51,974 bases of DNA from an uncultured Prevotellaceae bacterium (GCA_902779745.1 CACZCT010000021.1:1-51974), one strand, 5' to 3'. Numbered from the stretch's first letter, positions 1 to 10,452 are shown. Notes: generated from the sequence alone by a model not told the origin. Made by a program: numbers and translations.

Positions 1-1359
1 GAACATCGGGATACCTGCCAGGTTGGCGGCACGGCAGTAAAACTCCAGATAGTACTTACGGAAGGCGTTCGCCACATCCGTTGTCTGCCATACACAACCG
101 TACTCACCCAAGTAACAGGGAATGTTCTTCTCGATATAGGCAGTACGCAGTTTGTAGAGTTGCTCAATGACATAGTCCTCATTGGCACCTGCTACAGACT
201 TCTTGGGATCAGCATTATGTCCCCAACTGTTATAAACTACCTTTTCGTTTTTATCATCCATTGGATGCAAACAGAAGTTATATGGGTCATAGCAGTGTAC
301 TGCTACCATAATATGGTTGGCTGGATCGGTCGGCAGTTTCAGATGGGCAATCGTCAGGTCGATATTGGCAGCATAGCCAGCGACACCAATCCAACGGGTA
401 GCGTTATTGCCGCCCGTAGCACGGATGGCATCCACTGCAATCTGATTCCAATTATTCAGCGTTGCAAACTGGGCGTCAGAACCAGTACTCCAGTCATCAC
501 CGTTATGAACCTCATTGAAGGTCTCGAACATGAGCTGGTCACCATAGTCGGCAAAACGGGTTGCCACCTGTGTCCATAAAGTAGTAATCAAGGCTTCGTA
601 CTTCTCGCCTACTTCCGTACTTACGGCAGCATTTCCAAGATCAGTCTCAAAACTGTCGTGGTGCGTGTTCACAATCACATTCATACCAGCGGCTATAGCC
701 TTGTCGACAACACCGGCAACCTCATCCAGGTAGGCAGCATCGATGACATTATTCTCATCCATATGGTTCGTCCAGGTAACTGGCAGACGCAGTGTCTTGG
801 CACCGGCGGTTGACAAGGTCTGGAAAGGTGCAGCCGGTATGACAGCAACACCGTCCCAGTAGCCCCACTCCATATTACTGGTATCGAAGTGGTTACCGAG
901 GTTCCATCCCCAGCCCAACTTCTCGGTCATCGCCGTAGCTGTATTGCTGGGCAGGGGATTGATTGTCCATGTCACATTGATTTCCTCATCGTAGGGATCG
1001 CCCTGAGAACCGGTAATCAAACCTGCGGGAATCACCAGGTTCTGACTCTTCTCAAAGCTGACATCTGCCGTAATGGTCAGTGCGGAGTCAGGACCCAAGA
1101 CCAGTGCTTTCTTCACAGGAACACCGTTCAACGTAATCAGACTGGCATCCTCTGACATGAAAAAGACCCTGCGGTCGAACTTCACCTTAATCGTTTTCTC
1201 GCCAAAGAGCAACACTCCGTCTTCAGCAGGTGTGATAGAGACGAACTCCGGTGCACCCACCACGGGAATCTCATACTTGGCATCCGTGTCAGCGCAGGCT
1301 GTGGCGAAGAGTGCCACAGCTGCGATTGACAGTGTATTAAATATTTTATTCAGTTTCAT
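1..1359 (-). CDS. GH5 (subfamily 4-like) endo-beta-glucanase lipoprotein, 3' end cut by window
   Basis: Reading leftward from the ATG at 1359, 453 codons stay open to the window edge, so the C-terminus is missing. A lipoprotein signal peptide ends in the lipobox Ala-Thr-Ala-Cys (Cys22). Residues about 34-133 look like a bacterial Ig-like (Big_5/SbsA-type) domain. The catalytic TIM barrel begins near residue 145 with GWGWNLGNHFDT. The proton donor is probably Glu283 in FETFNEVH and the nucleophile Glu419 in YLGEYG, both standard GH5 positions. GH5_4 enzymes cut xyloglucan, mixed-linkage glucan or glucomannan, and surface lipoprotein forms make the first cut for SusC/D import. Two further in-frame ATGs lie at 1365 and 1368. 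It is the last visible gene of the PUL and follows the IPT lipoprotein by about 16 bases. The subfamily is inferred from motif style, not from a search. Confidence 0.88.
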   Translation of the reverse strand, partial: MKLNKIFNTLSIAAVALFATACADTDAKYEIPVVGAPEFVSITPAEDGVLLFGEKTIKVKFDRRVFFMSEDASLITLNGVPVKKALVLGPDSALTITADVSFEKSQNLVIPAGLITGSQGDPYDEEINVTWTINPLPSNTATAMTEKLGWGWNLGNHFDTSNMEWGYWDGVAVIPAAPFQTLSTAGAKTLRLPVTWTNHMDENNVIDAAYLDEVAGVVDKAIAAGMNVIVNTHHDSFETDLGNAAVSTEVGEKYEALITTLWTQVATRFADYGDQLMFETFNEVHNGDDWSTGSDAQFATLNNWNQIAVDAIRATGGNNATRWIGVAGYAANIDLTIAHLKLPTDPANHIMVAVHCYDPYNFCLHPMDDKNEKVVYNSWGHNADPKKSVAGANEDYVIEQLYKLRTAYIEKNIPCYLGEYGCVWQTTDVANAFRKYYLEFYCRAANLAGIPMF

Positions 1360-1375
1360 AATCATCATATTTTAA

Positions 1376-3847
1376 TTAAGGAAGAATTGTCATCTTTGTA
1401 ATACCACTGATAGCCCCCTGTAAGACAAGACCACCATTATTCACAGCTTCCATAATCGCATCATCAAATTCAAGTTCCAAGACATCCTTTCCTTCACTCC
1501 AGTCAGTAAGATAAGTAATGGCACTCCATGATGAGTTGTTGATTTGAATTTGTCCTGATTCTGATGCATTTTTATAGAAGAACATCTTAGAGCCCTTCTT
1601 GACACCGATATCATTCAGCAACAAGTCTTGAGACAGGTTGAATCGGCCTGTGTCATCCCAAGTAAATGTATACGGATAGGTAATCGGGGTACCGTTCATA
1701 TTACTGACCTTTGTTGCCAGATCAATCTCCAGGGATATCTCCCATGACAAGGTGAGCTTCGTAAAGATGAGGTCTTGACCCTGGATGACGATGCCGCAGG
1801 TCTTACCTTCATAGTCACCCTTCTTGGCCAGGATGTTACTGAGAATCTCCTGTGTAAGGATGACAGAAGTCTCACGATTCAGGATACCGTCCTGGAACCA
1901 GCCATAGATATCGGTAGGTATCAGCGTCTGGTTGAAGGTCACCACGTCCTCGCCAGCCTGGTTGAAGTTGATACCGCTCCAGTCAAGATAGTTGACCTGC
2001 GCCTGACCCCATACCTGATCCTTCTGGGTATAGCAGAACGTCAGGATGGCACCTGCGGGAACACCCTCGAAGGATGCGGCAGGAACACCGACACGTCCAC
2101 CATCATTCCAAGTAAGTTCTATCAGGCCTGTCCAGATGGTCTTATTAACCGATGTGGCAGGAATCACAGTAATTTCATAGGAGATCTCACCGTTAGAGGA
2201 AACCAGTCTTAATGTAGACTTCGCAGAGGCAGTCTCAGGAATACCGATAATCAACTGGTTCTTATCCTCACCGGTCAGAATCCACTGACAAGTCTCACCG
2301 TTCATCTCCACGCCAGTCAACTTGTCACCATTGGCGACGATGAGGGTCATGGAAGAACCTGCCTTCAGTTCAACACCTTCTTCCTCCCAAGGCTTTGTGA
2401 CAGCATAACAGAACACTGCCTCATCGATGGTCAGATCAGGAGCCTCGACAAAGGTACCGTTGGCAAGAACGAGTTGGGGCTTGCCGGACTTACCCTCCAT
2501 CGGAACGGTCACATTGATAATCGTCGTACCACTATAGTCAGCTGTCTCCAGTGTATAGGCAGCCTCACCGAAGACAACACTCTTCACGAGGTCGAGGTCA
2601 GTACCTGTAATCCGGAGTTGTCCACCGGCACTCACAGGATTGGAGCTATAGGCGGTAGCAACAGGCTTCACAAGTTCGAAGTCAACGTCTACCGTTGCAC
2701 CGTTTGCCATGACGAGTTGGAGCTTACCCTCAGTCGCCGTCTCGGGAACGAGTGCCACAACGACCTTGTCGGCAGACACGTTGAGGTTGTCACCCGTGAC
2801 GATATCAGCACCGGGGAACTGTACGCCAGTCACCACATCCATATCCTGACCACTGATTGTCAGGGCGGTATTGGCCTTCACTGGTTTCGGGGCAACCTGG
2901 CAGTTGCTGGGCTTCACCGTTGTCAAGGTACATACGGGAACTTCCTCGCCAGACTTACATACCAGAATCATCTCACCGTCAGGAGCCTCGGCAGGCAGGT
3001 TGAAGATCAACGATGTACCATCCTCACTCATCATGAAGTCAGTAACCTCTACCTCGCCGAACTTAATGGCACTGATGACATTGTAATACTCACCGGTCAG
3101 TTTGATCTCCTCACCAGCCTTAGCGGTAATCACACCCTCCGGCTCAGCTTCTCCACGCGGAGTGGTAATCTTGGTGGTGGTAGGCAGACCGACGGTCAGG
3201 GCTTCGTCACTGATGATGGTCTGATAGGTCAGCTCATCCTCCTCCTTTGCCGTACGCTGGATCGTCAGGTCAGCCGTGTAGAATTCCAGTTTACCGGTCT
3301 TAGCCTCCTCAGGAACAACCACCTCGATGAAGTAGCGGTCCTGTGATACGAAGTCGTTGGAAGAAACCAGTACACCGTCAGCAAACGCCATCGAGTAGAT
3401 CAGGTTCAGGTAGTCACCCTCAATCTTGATGGTCTGACCTGGCATCACGACCTCCTCAGGAATCTTCGTAATCTCGATACCCTCGATGTACTCCAACTGA
3501 GTCCTCGTAGTAATCGTCTGGTCGGTCTTTGTCTTCAGGGTCACATAGCCCACCTCAGGACCGTCCTTCGGTACCGTGACACGAATCTCACTGGGGACAC
3601 CTGCCTTGACAACATCAATACTCGTAATCTCAGGGATACCCGGAATGGTGACGCTGGCAATCTGATCGAGGTTGCTGCCCACGAAGCGCAACTGACCGCC
3701 ACGCATCACGGGGTTAGGACCGTATGCGTTGAGACTGACACCGCCCTGATACTGGTTGGTGTCCAAGTCATCGCTGCTACAGCCTGTCAGGGATAGCCCA
3801 ACGAGGGCTACCACCAACAGTGCGAATATATTCTTGATCTTTTTCAT
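1376..3847 (-). CDS. Large surface lipoprotein with six IPT/TIG-like repeats and two C-terminal glycan-binding-like repeats
   Basis: An 823-residue lipoprotein (lipobox Leu-Thr-Gly-Cys). Six repeats of about 75-90 residues follow, each starting with a pattern like NPV..GGQLRITG.DLD.V..V.FG, which is typical of IPT/TIG Ig-like folds (about residues 40-560). The last part, residues about 565-823, holds two related units ending in GIVIQGQDLIFTKLTL and GLVLQGAISGITKMTIL, probably beta-sandwich carbohydrate-binding modules. Surface glycan-binding proteins of this shape (SusE/F or SGBP analogues) use IPT domains as a stalk with a binding module at the tip. I chose the ATG at 3847; another in-frame ATG at 3859 would add four residues but leave only 3 bases after the previous stop. 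It is co-transcribed with the upstream binding lipoprotein and the GH5 gene. Binding specificity is inferred from context. Confidence 0.8.
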   Translation of the reverse strand: MKKIKNIFALLVVALVGLSLTGCSSDDLDTNQYQGGVSLNAYGPNPVMRGGQLRFVGSNLDQIASVTIPGIPEITSIDVVKAGVPSEIRVTVPKDGPEVGYVTLKTKTDQTITTRTQLEYIEGIEITKIPEEVVMPGQTIKIEGDYLNLIYSMAFADGVLVSSNDFVSQDRYFIEVVVPEEAKTGKLEFYTADLTIQRTAKEEDELTYQTIISDEALTVGLPTTTKITTPRGEAEPEGVITAKAGEEIKLTGEYYNVISAIKFGEVEVTDFMMSEDGTSLIFNLPAEAPDGEMILVCKSGEEVPVCTLTTVKPSNCQVAPKPVKANTALTISGQDMDVVTGVQFPGADIVTGDNLNVSADKVVVALVPETATEGKLQLVMANGATVDVDFELVKPVATAYSSNPVSAGGQLRITGTDLDLVKSVVFGEAAYTLETADYSGTTIINVTVPMEGKSGKPQLVLANGTFVEAPDLTIDEAVFCYAVTKPWEEEGVELKAGSSMTLIVANGDKLTGVEMNGETCQWILTGEDKNQLIIGIPETASAKSTLRLVSSNGEISYEITVIPATSVNKTIWTGLIELTWNDGGRVGVPAASFEGVPAGAILTFCYTQKDQVWGQAQVNYLDWSGINFNQAGEDVVTFNQTLIPTDIYGWFQDGILNRETSVILTQEILSNILAKKGDYEGKTCGIVIQGQDLIFTKLTLSWEISLEIDLATKVSNMNGTPITYPYTFTWDDTGRFNLSQDLLLNDIGVKKGSKMFFYKNASESGQIQINNSSWSAITYLTDWSEGKDVLELEFDDAIMEAVNNGGLVLQGAISGITKMTILP

Positions 3848-3862
3848 GTCTATATACATTAT

Positions 3863-5302
3863 TTAATTATTCGGAATTACACGGATATTGTCAATCTTGA
3901 TGAGCGGCTGGCACTCTTTTCCCTTGACACCGCCACCGACGATGAACATCGTCAGGCTGGCGAAATCCTTCTTCTTCAGGTTGAAAGTCAGACCAGAACC
4001 GTCAAAAGAATAGACGAAGCTGGATGCGATAGGAATAGTCACTGTCTTCCACTGACCACCTGTGTCATAAGAACCTGTCGTCGTCCAAGGACGATAGAGG
4101 GCACGTGGCAACGGCTCCTTGTCCTTGAAATAATCATCTTTCTCCCATGGGTCATCTTTAAGTCCCGGACAGCGGAAGAAGATGTTGTTGGCACCATGCA
4201 CCTCGTCGCCATAGACATCAGGACTTGTCCCAGTAAGATGAACATAGTTTGTCGGAGCGAAGATGATCTGCATAGCACCAGCCTTCCAGGCATTGCCGGC
4301 AGGGATACACATCTCGAACTTGAGAATCATCTTCTCGGGCTTCGACATATCAACACCTTCAATGTCGAACAGGCGGATACCCTGGGGACTGGGATAACCA
4401 TTCGTACTCCAGCTAGGATCACCTGGCCAGTACTCGAACGAGAAGTTGTTGTCATCCCAGTCTCCGTCCTCAGTCATCGTGGCAGTGCCGTCACCGAGCT
4501 GCATGTAATTGCCGTCGATACCGCCCTCGCTGGAAATGATACGACCGTGCCAGCCCTGATCGATACGACCGTTGTCGAAGTTAAACATGATACCGCGGCT
4601 GTCCTGATAATGGAAGGCAGAGGAAGAGGTTCCATAGATGGAAGTCATGGAAACCGGACCCTCGGCAGCACCCTCAGGAATCGTTACATCCACAGAAGTA
4701 TAGTCATCCGCAACACTGTTGATCTCTGCAGGAATCAGGTTGCCGGCGGCATCCGTGAAGTACACCTCCAATGGGAAATCCTCATAATCCACGAAGTAAT
4801 CACCTAAGAAGGTCACACGGTCACCGATTTTAGCATACTCCAATGACATCTCAGAGATATTCGGAGCGGGTATCACCACACTGAAGGGATATTCTACGAC
4901 AGCTCCGTCACGAGTCACCATATAAATCATATTGGTCACCTCCTTGGGCACACTCTTAGGAACATCCACGATCAGGGTGTTGTCCGTGATATAGCTGGTA
5001 TTCAGCACCGCCTTACAGTCGTTGAAATAAAGCTCATAGACACTGCGCAGGTTATCACCTACCAGACACAGGGTACTCTGAGGAGAAGCACTCTCCACCA
5101 ACTCACCATTGGTGTAATGGACATCTGACGCATCATTGTAGTTCTGTACCTCTGTCGAGAGGCAGCGTATGTAGTAAACAGAAGGTGTTCCGTCTGCTAC
5201 CTCGTAGGCATCGGGCTGATCCTTACAGGAAGACAATGTCAGTCCTGCCACGGCAAGTGCCGCGAAAAGCAACCCTTTTGTATATTGATTGATCTTATTC
5301 AT
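3863..5302 (-). CDS. Surface glycan-binding lipoprotein (SGBP-B/XBD-like)
   Basis: A 479-residue lipoprotein with signal peptide and lipobox Leu-Ser-Ser-Cys at about residue 26. Residues about 70-235 form IPT/TIG-like Ig domains (VGDNLRSVYELYFNDCKAVL and IGDRVTFLGDYFVDYEDFPL). The C-terminal half from RGIMFNFDNGR to the end resembles the large binding domain of the glycan-binding surface proteins that follow SusD in xyloglucan-type PULs (the SGBP-B XBD family, recalled from memory). It contains many Trp/Tyr residues that could stack on sugar rings (WHGRI, FEYWPGDPSWSTNGYPSP, YRPWTTTGSYDTGGQWKTV). It lies between susD (23 bases upstream) and the IPT-repeat lipoprotein. Likely role: holding beta-glucan at the cell surface next to the SusC/D complex. 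Confidence 0.82.
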   Translation of the reverse strand: MNKINQYTKGLLFAALAVAGLTLSSCKDQPDAYEVADGTPSVYYIRCLSTEVQNYNDASDVHYTNGELVESASPQSTLCLVGDNLRSVYELYFNDCKAVLNTSYITDNTLIVDVPKSVPKEVTNMIYMVTRDGAVVEYPFSVVIPAPNISEMSLEYAKIGDRVTFLGDYFVDYEDFPLEVYFTDAAGNLIPAEINSVADDYTSVDVTIPEGAAEGPVSMTSIYGTSSSAFHYQDSRGIMFNFDNGRIDQGWHGRIISSEGGIDGNYMQLGDGTATMTEDGDWDDNNFSFEYWPGDPSWSTNGYPSPQGIRLFDIEGVDMSKPEKMILKFEMCIPAGNAWKAGAMQIIFAPTNYVHLTGTSPDVYGDEVHGANNIFFRCPGLKDDPWEKDDYFKDKEPLPRALYRPWTTTGSYDTGGQWKTVTIPIASSFVYSFDGSGLTFNLKKKDFASLTMFIVGGGVKGKECQPLIKIDNIRVIPNN

Positions 5303-5325
5303 ATTATAATCTTCCTTTAGATGGA

Positions 5326-7098
5326 TTAATAACTGTATGTTTCGCGGACATTCACATGCTCACCCTCCACGTTAGAACCGAGGTTCGGGTTGAAGAGGAC
5401 ATCCTCTGCACACATCGGCAGTGCGAAGTAGCCCATGTTAGGCACCTCAGAGTCCTGACGCAGCATCACGATGACGTTAGGAGGAGCCACAGAGCCGTCA
5501 TAGCCCTGCTTAGAAGAGTCTACCTTCCAAGAGCCTGTCTGGTAATAAGCCTTATACAAGGCGTCCAGTCCCCAATAAGCGTTACGCTTCTGAGCGGTCA
5601 ATTCCTGTACGCAATAAGCAGGATCATAATAGCTGACACGTACAAAGTCATACCAGCGGTCACCCTCCATGGCAAACTCCAGGCGACGCTCCTTCCAGAT
5701 ATCCTCCCAGGATACGCTGGTGGGATAGTTACTGGAAGGCACGGCACGATGATGGACAGCGTAGAAAGCATCCAGCACTTCAGAATTGGTGGAAGTGGCA
5801 CGGCCGGTACCCAGCAAAGCCTCTGCATAGATCAGATAGACATCTGACAGACGCAGGATATGAGTCGGCAAAGCGTATGACATACGAGCCGGAGAGATGT
5901 TCAAGGCAGCCACGTGGTCGGCAGTGTTTCCATAGAGGTGCTTCGCACAGTTAGCACCTGTCGGAGCTTGCAGCGTACCTGTTGCAGCCTCGTTATAATC
6001 CGTATCATAGATAAATTTCAGATAGTCATATCCACCATGGTCTGCCCACAGATAGTCATAGGTAAAGCCCGGCAGGAACATGGTTGCCTTCAAACGGGTA
6101 TCCACATTGTTCAGCCAAGCGTCCGGCTGGTTCTCCAGCAACTTGATGCCAAAGGCTTCCTGGATGTCCACGGAGAGACCGTTCCATCCACCCCAGCAGT
6201 CGCCGAACTCATCCATGCCTTCCATGGCGAGGTCGCTCTGCAGGGTATTCTGACTGGTCCAGTTGGAACCAACCGTCCAGCGCCATGCGATGAGGCTCTC
6301 TTCGTTCAGGCTTTCCGACAGCTTCCAGACATCACCATAGTTTTCCATCAGGGAGCGTCCGGAATGCTCGATGACATCCTTGGCATACTTGGCAGCATTG
6401 GCAAGGTCAGAGGCATTCAGCGCACCTGTCACACCTGCCTTTGTCAGATAGACCTTGGCGAGCAGGGCCTCAGCAGCGTAGTAGTCGATACGTCCTGACT
6501 GCGGAGCCTTCTTCATCAAGAGTTCCATCGCTTTCTCAAGGGTCATGATGATGATGATATACTCATAGACATCAGAGCGCTTTACCTTCTTGGCGGTAAT
6601 ATAAGAGCCAGAGACCAATTCTTCAGCATTGTCATGGATGATGGGCACATCACCGAAGGAGCGGACCAGGAAGAAATAGGCAAAAGCCTTCCAAGTGAGA
6701 CACTCACCCATACACTGGTCGATGGCTTCCTGTGAGGCTGACGCACCCTTCAGGTTGTTATAGACGGTGTTGGCATGACCAATGACTGCCCACAGGGAGT
6801 ACGACATGTTGACCAAGTCCTGGTCTGAGCCATTCACCGAGAAGTTCAGATAGGGAGAGGATCCCCAGTAGTAGTTTCCAGATAACACCTCACCGACCTT
6901 GATGAATCCACGCTGGAAGTCATACCATGGTGAGTTGTACAGATAGTTGACGCCAGAATAGCACTGCTCGTCCGTCTTGTAATAGTTGTCAACGTTGTAA
7001 CTGTCCTCATTCGGCCTGTCCAGGAAATCAGAGCAAGATGCCAAAGAGAATCCCAGCAACGTCGCAACGGCAATGTATTTGATATTTGATAGTTTCAT
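5326..7098 (-). CDS. SusD/RagB-family outer-membrane glycan-binding lipoprotein
   Basis: A 590-residue SusD homologue. A signal peptide ends in SLASCSDFLDRP, the usual SusD beginning, where the lipid-bearing Cys is followed by a short acidic segment. TPR-like helical regions (AEALLAKVYLTKAG, IYAEALLGTGRA) and the C-terminal block VSWEDIWKERRLEFAMEGDRWYDFVR are typical of the family. SusD forms the lid over the SusC barrel and presents oligosaccharides. The stop of susC lies 21 bases upstream, so the two genes are in one operon. The usual length for the family is 500-600 residues, so the gene looks intact. Confidence 0.95.
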   Translation of the reverse strand: MKLSNIKYIAVATLLGFSLASCSDFLDRPNEDSYNVDNYYKTDEQCYSGVNYLYNSPWYDFQRGFIKVGEVLSGNYYWGSSPYLNFSVNGSDQDLVNMSYSLWAVIGHANTVYNNLKGASASQEAIDQCMGECLTWKAFAYFFLVRSFGDVPIIHDNAEELVSGSYITAKKVKRSDVYEYIIIIMTLEKAMELLMKKAPQSGRIDYYAAEALLAKVYLTKAGVTGALNASDLANAAKYAKDVIEHSGRSLMENYGDVWKLSESLNEESLIAWRWTVGSNWTSQNTLQSDLAMEGMDEFGDCWGGWNGLSVDIQEAFGIKLLENQPDAWLNNVDTRLKATMFLPGFTYDYLWADHGGYDYLKFIYDTDYNEAATGTLQAPTGANCAKHLYGNTADHVAALNISPARMSYALPTHILRLSDVYLIYAEALLGTGRATSTNSEVLDAFYAVHHRAVPSSNYPTSVSWEDIWKERRLEFAMEGDRWYDFVRVSYYDPAYCVQELTAQKRNAYWGLDALYKAYYQTGSWKVDSSKQGYDGSVAPPNVIVMLRQDSEVPNMGYFALPMCAEDVLFNPNLGSNVEGEHVNVRETYSY

Positions 7099-7119
7099 AT
7101 TTTGAAGTCTTTAGTTGGT

Positions 7120-10100
7120 TTAGAAGGATACATTAAGACCAAATGAATAGGTAGTAGGAGAAGGATAACGGGCGTTGTCCAGTCCCATCACATTAGCACT
7201 CTGTGTGCTGACACCGATTTCAGGATCGTAACCACTGTACTTGGTGATGGTCAGCAGATTCTGGAAGTTGGCATACAGACGCAGGCTCTCCAGTCCCCAC
7301 TTGGATATCCATTTCTTGGGGAAATTGTATCCCAAGGAGATATTCTTCAGACGAACGTATGTGCCATCCTCAATATAACGGTCACTCCAACGATCGTTGT
7401 CGTTCGGGTCGTTGATGGACGCACGGGGCATGGAAGTAGTAGGATTCTTCAGGCGGACATTGTGGATATCGTCGTACCAGTTGTAGATCAACTGGCCGTC
7501 ACCACGGTCAATACCGCCAGAGTAGTCCTTGTTCGGGTCAATAGGCTCCAGGATGGCACGGTCTCTGACATCCACGAGCTGGTTGGTCCATGTAGAGTTC
7601 ATATGGGTCATCTTCATCTTCAGATAGTTACCTACCTTGTTACCGATAGAACCGTTGATGAAAATATTCAGGTCGAAATTGTTCCAACGGAAGGTGTTGT
7701 TCCAACCGAATGTCCACTTAGGCAGCGGAGAACCGATGTTGGTACGGTCGTTCTCGTCGATGATACCGTCACCGTTCAGGTCCTTGTACTTGATATCGCC
7801 GACATAGACGGTGGAGTTCTTAGTGAATACACCATTGGACGGATAGGCTGCGGGCTTCGGTGAGCTTTCGATATCCTCCAGGGAGGTGTAGACACCGTCA
7901 CAGACATAGCCGTAGAAATTATAGAGGCTCTCACCCACCAGGGTACGGCTGACGACATCCGTCCACTGTCCGTAACCGATCAACTGACCATTCTGTGTAC
8001 CATCAGTGAGGGCAATCAGTTTGTTCTTGTTGATAGAGAACTGGATCTCAGAGTCCCACTGGAACTTACCGATGAGCGGATGAGTGTTCAGTGCAATCTC
8101 GATACCGGTATTGCGGATATGGCCGAAGTTACCCCAAGGTGCGGCAAGGGCAGAGGAACCGTTACCGCTAGTACCCATATAGGAAGGAAGCTGCATCTGC
8201 ATCAACATGTCCTTTGACTCCTTGTTATACCAGTCGACGGTCAGGTTGATACGGTCGTTCAGGAAACCGAGGTCAATACCGATATTCCACTGTTCCTGAC
8301 TCTCCCACTTGATATCTTTGTTGGCAATCTGTGAAGGACGGTAGCTCACACCCAGCGCCGTCTCCATCTTGGACAGCGGAGAGCCCCACTTGTAACCACC
8401 GATGGCGGAGTTACCAGTCTGGCCCCAGCCGACACGCAGCTTACCGTTGCTCAGCCACTTGCCTGCCCAACTCTCGACAAACTTCTCGTTGGAAAAGCGC
8501 CAAGAGGCGGCGATGGAGTGGAAGCCTGCCCAACGCTTATTGGGACCGAAGTTGGAACTACCGTCATAACGGTAGGTATAGGTAGCATTGTAGCGATTGT
8601 CGTAGCTGTAGGTCCAACGGGTGAAAAACGATGCCATCGAACTGCTGCCGAAACCGGCACCAATCTGCGGCGTACCTGTTCCCAGTGCAGGATTATGCAC
8701 CTCATCAGAGGGCAGTCCCGTATTATAGACAGAGGTGTAGTCATACTTCGACTCCCAGCACTCCTGTCCGAGCATGGCGGTAGCAGAATGCTTGCCGAAG
8801 GTACGGCTGTAGGTCAGGTAGTTCTTCAACTGCCAGAACTTGTTGCTATTCTTCTGGATGCGGCTCTCATTGCTAGCGCGCTTCCAAGTACCGAGGTCCA
8901 CCATCGGCTCGTAGGTCTCGGCACGGTTCCAACCGAAGTCAAAGCCCAGTTCGGCGTGCCATACCAGGTTCTCAATAGGAGTCACCTCGAAGAACACGTT
9001 ACCGTTAAGTTTCTGACGCTTGAGGATGATATCGTCCATCATCGCCATGGCAATGGGGTTCGGGTTCGTATAGCCTTCCTGGGAAACGGAAGAATAGGTA
9101 CCATCTACATTATAAATAGGTATAGAGGGAATGGTGGTTAGTGAGTATCCGATCAAACCCTCGTCAGAGTCGGCGAGTTTCAGGTCGTCCTTGGTATCTG
9201 AGTAGGTGATACTCAGACTCAACTTCAACCATTTCTTCAACTGGGCATCCAGGTTGGTACGGAATGACATACGTCTGAACTCAGAACCGATAATGGTACC
9301 CTCCTGGTCCATGTAACTTCCGCTGACATAATACTGTATCTTCTCGGAACCGCCGTTAGCACTGACCTGATGGGAATGCTGGAAAGCAGTCTGGAAGACG
9401 GCATCTTGCCAGTTGGTACCCTTGCCCAAAATGGAAGGATCGGAGTAGTTTCCTACATAAGAAGCCTCACCGACTCCGGCATAGGAGTTATAATAATCTG
9501 CATACTCACGGAGATTCATCAGGTCCAGACGCTTGGTCTGACGGTTCCAGGCTACCATACCGTTATAGTTGAATCTGGCATCACCCGCCTTACCACGCTT
9601 GGTGGTAATCAGCACGACACCGTTGGCACCCTGTGCACCGTAGATGGCAGTGGCAGAGGCATCCTTCAGGATTTCCATGCTGACGATATCAGCGGGATCG
9701 ATGGTAGACAACGGAGAAATGGTGGACACGGCACCGTTACCCAGGGCATCGCCCAGACCGTAGTCAGCACCAGACTTACCACCGCTCTGGATGGGCACAC
9801 CGTCAATCACATACAACGGCTCGGCGTTGGCGTTAATGGTGGCGGTACCACGGACACGAATAGAGGATGAGGAACCAGGGGCACCAGAGGTCGACACAGC
9901 GGTCACACCGGCTGCACGGCCTTGCAGCGATTGGTCTAGAGAGGTGATGATAGAACCCTTCACGGCACTCTCACCCAGAGAGACGGAGGCACCGGAGATG
10001 TCACTCTTCTTCATCGTACCATAACCGACGACCACCACCTCGTCGAGCATCTTCTTGTCTTCCTCAAGGAGGATGTCATACTGGTTACGACCGTCCACCT

Positions 10101-10398
10101 TGAACTCCTTCGTGAGATATCCAATGTAGGAGATCACGATAGTCTGCCCTTGGCTGACATTCAGGGTAAAGTTTCCGTCGAAGTCTGTGGCGACACCATT
10201 CGACGTACCCTTTACAACAACACTCGCACCGATGATAGGACCTTGTGCGTCCGATACGGTACCGGTAATCTTCTTCGTCTGCTGTACAGCTGGCAGGGGG
10301 GACTCACCTCCCCCGGCGTACGCTTGCGACGAGAATCCCAGCAGGAATATGCTACATAATCCCGCTAGCAGAGTTTTCTTACTGCAAAATAGATTCAT
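7120..10398 (-). CDS. SusC/RagA-family TonB-dependent glycan transporter
   Basis: A 1092-residue outer-membrane TonB-dependent receptor. A signal peptide (residues 1-29, ending SQAYA) is followed by a carboxypeptidase-regulatory-like domain (about 43-120; ITGTVSDAQGPIIGASVVVKG and GVATDFDGNFTLNV), a TonB-box-like LDEVVVVGYG, and the plug domain with the SusC signatures PLYVIDGVPIQSG, MEILKDASATAIYGAQGANGVVLITTKRG. The rest is the 22-stranded barrel, ending in an aromatic residue (SFGLNVSF). It imports oligosaccharides with the SusD lid encoded next. It is the first gene of the PUL, with a -7-like box 55 bases upstream. No PUL regulator is visible beside it, so the regulator may lie past the left edge or elsewhere. 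Confidence 0.95.
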   Translation of the reverse strand: MNLFCSKKTLLAGLCSIFLLGFSSQAYAGGGESPLPAVQQTKKITGTVSDAQGPIIGASVVVKGTSNGVATDFDGNFTLNVSQGQTIVISYIGYLTKEFKVDGRNQYDILLEEDKKMLDEVVVVGYGTMKKSDISGASVSLGESAVKGSIITSLDQSLQGRAAGVTAVSTSGAPGSSSSIRVRGTATINANAEPLYVIDGVPIQSGGKSGADYGLGDALGNGAVSTISPLSTIDPADIVSMEILKDASATAIYGAQGANGVVLITTKRGKAGDARFNYNGMVAWNRQTKRLDLMNLREYADYYNSYAGVGEASYVGNYSDPSILGKGTNWQDAVFQTAFQHSHQVSANGGSEKIQYYVSGSYMDQEGTIIGSEFRRMSFRTNLDAQLKKWLKLSLSITYSDTKDDLKLADSDEGLIGYSLTTIPSIPIYNVDGTYSSVSQEGYTNPNPIAMAMMDDIILKRQKLNGNVFFEVTPIENLVWHAELGFDFGWNRAETYEPMVDLGTWKRASNESRIQKNSNKFWQLKNYLTYSRTFGKHSATAMLGQECWESKYDYTSVYNTGLPSDEVHNPALGTGTPQIGAGFGSSSMASFFTRWTYSYDNRYNATYTYRYDGSSNFGPNKRWAGFHSIAASWRFSNEKFVESWAGKWLSNGKLRVGWGQTGNSAIGGYKWGSPLSKMETALGVSYRPSQIANKDIKWESQEQWNIGIDLGFLNDRINLTVDWYNKESKDMLMQMQLPSYMGTSGNGSSALAAPWGNFGHIRNTGIEIALNTHPLIGKFQWDSEIQFSINKNKLIALTDGTQNGQLIGYGQWTDVVSRTLVGESLYNFYGYVCDGVYTSLEDIESSPKPAAYPSNGVFTKNSTVYVGDIKYKDLNGDGIIDENDRTNIGSPLPKWTFGWNNTFRWNNFDLNIFINGSIGNKVGNYLKMKMTHMNSTWTNQLVDVRDRAILEPIDPNKDYSGGIDRGDGQLIYNWYDDIHNVRLKNPTTSMPRASINDPNDNDRWSDRYIEDGTYVRLKNISLGYNFPKKWISKWGLESLRLYANFQNLLTITKYSGYDPEIGVSTQSANVMGLDNARYPSPTTYSFGLNVSF

Positions 10399-10452
10399 AC
10401 GGTTTTGTTATTGTATAATATTAATTAGTAGTACATGCTACATATTGCGGTG

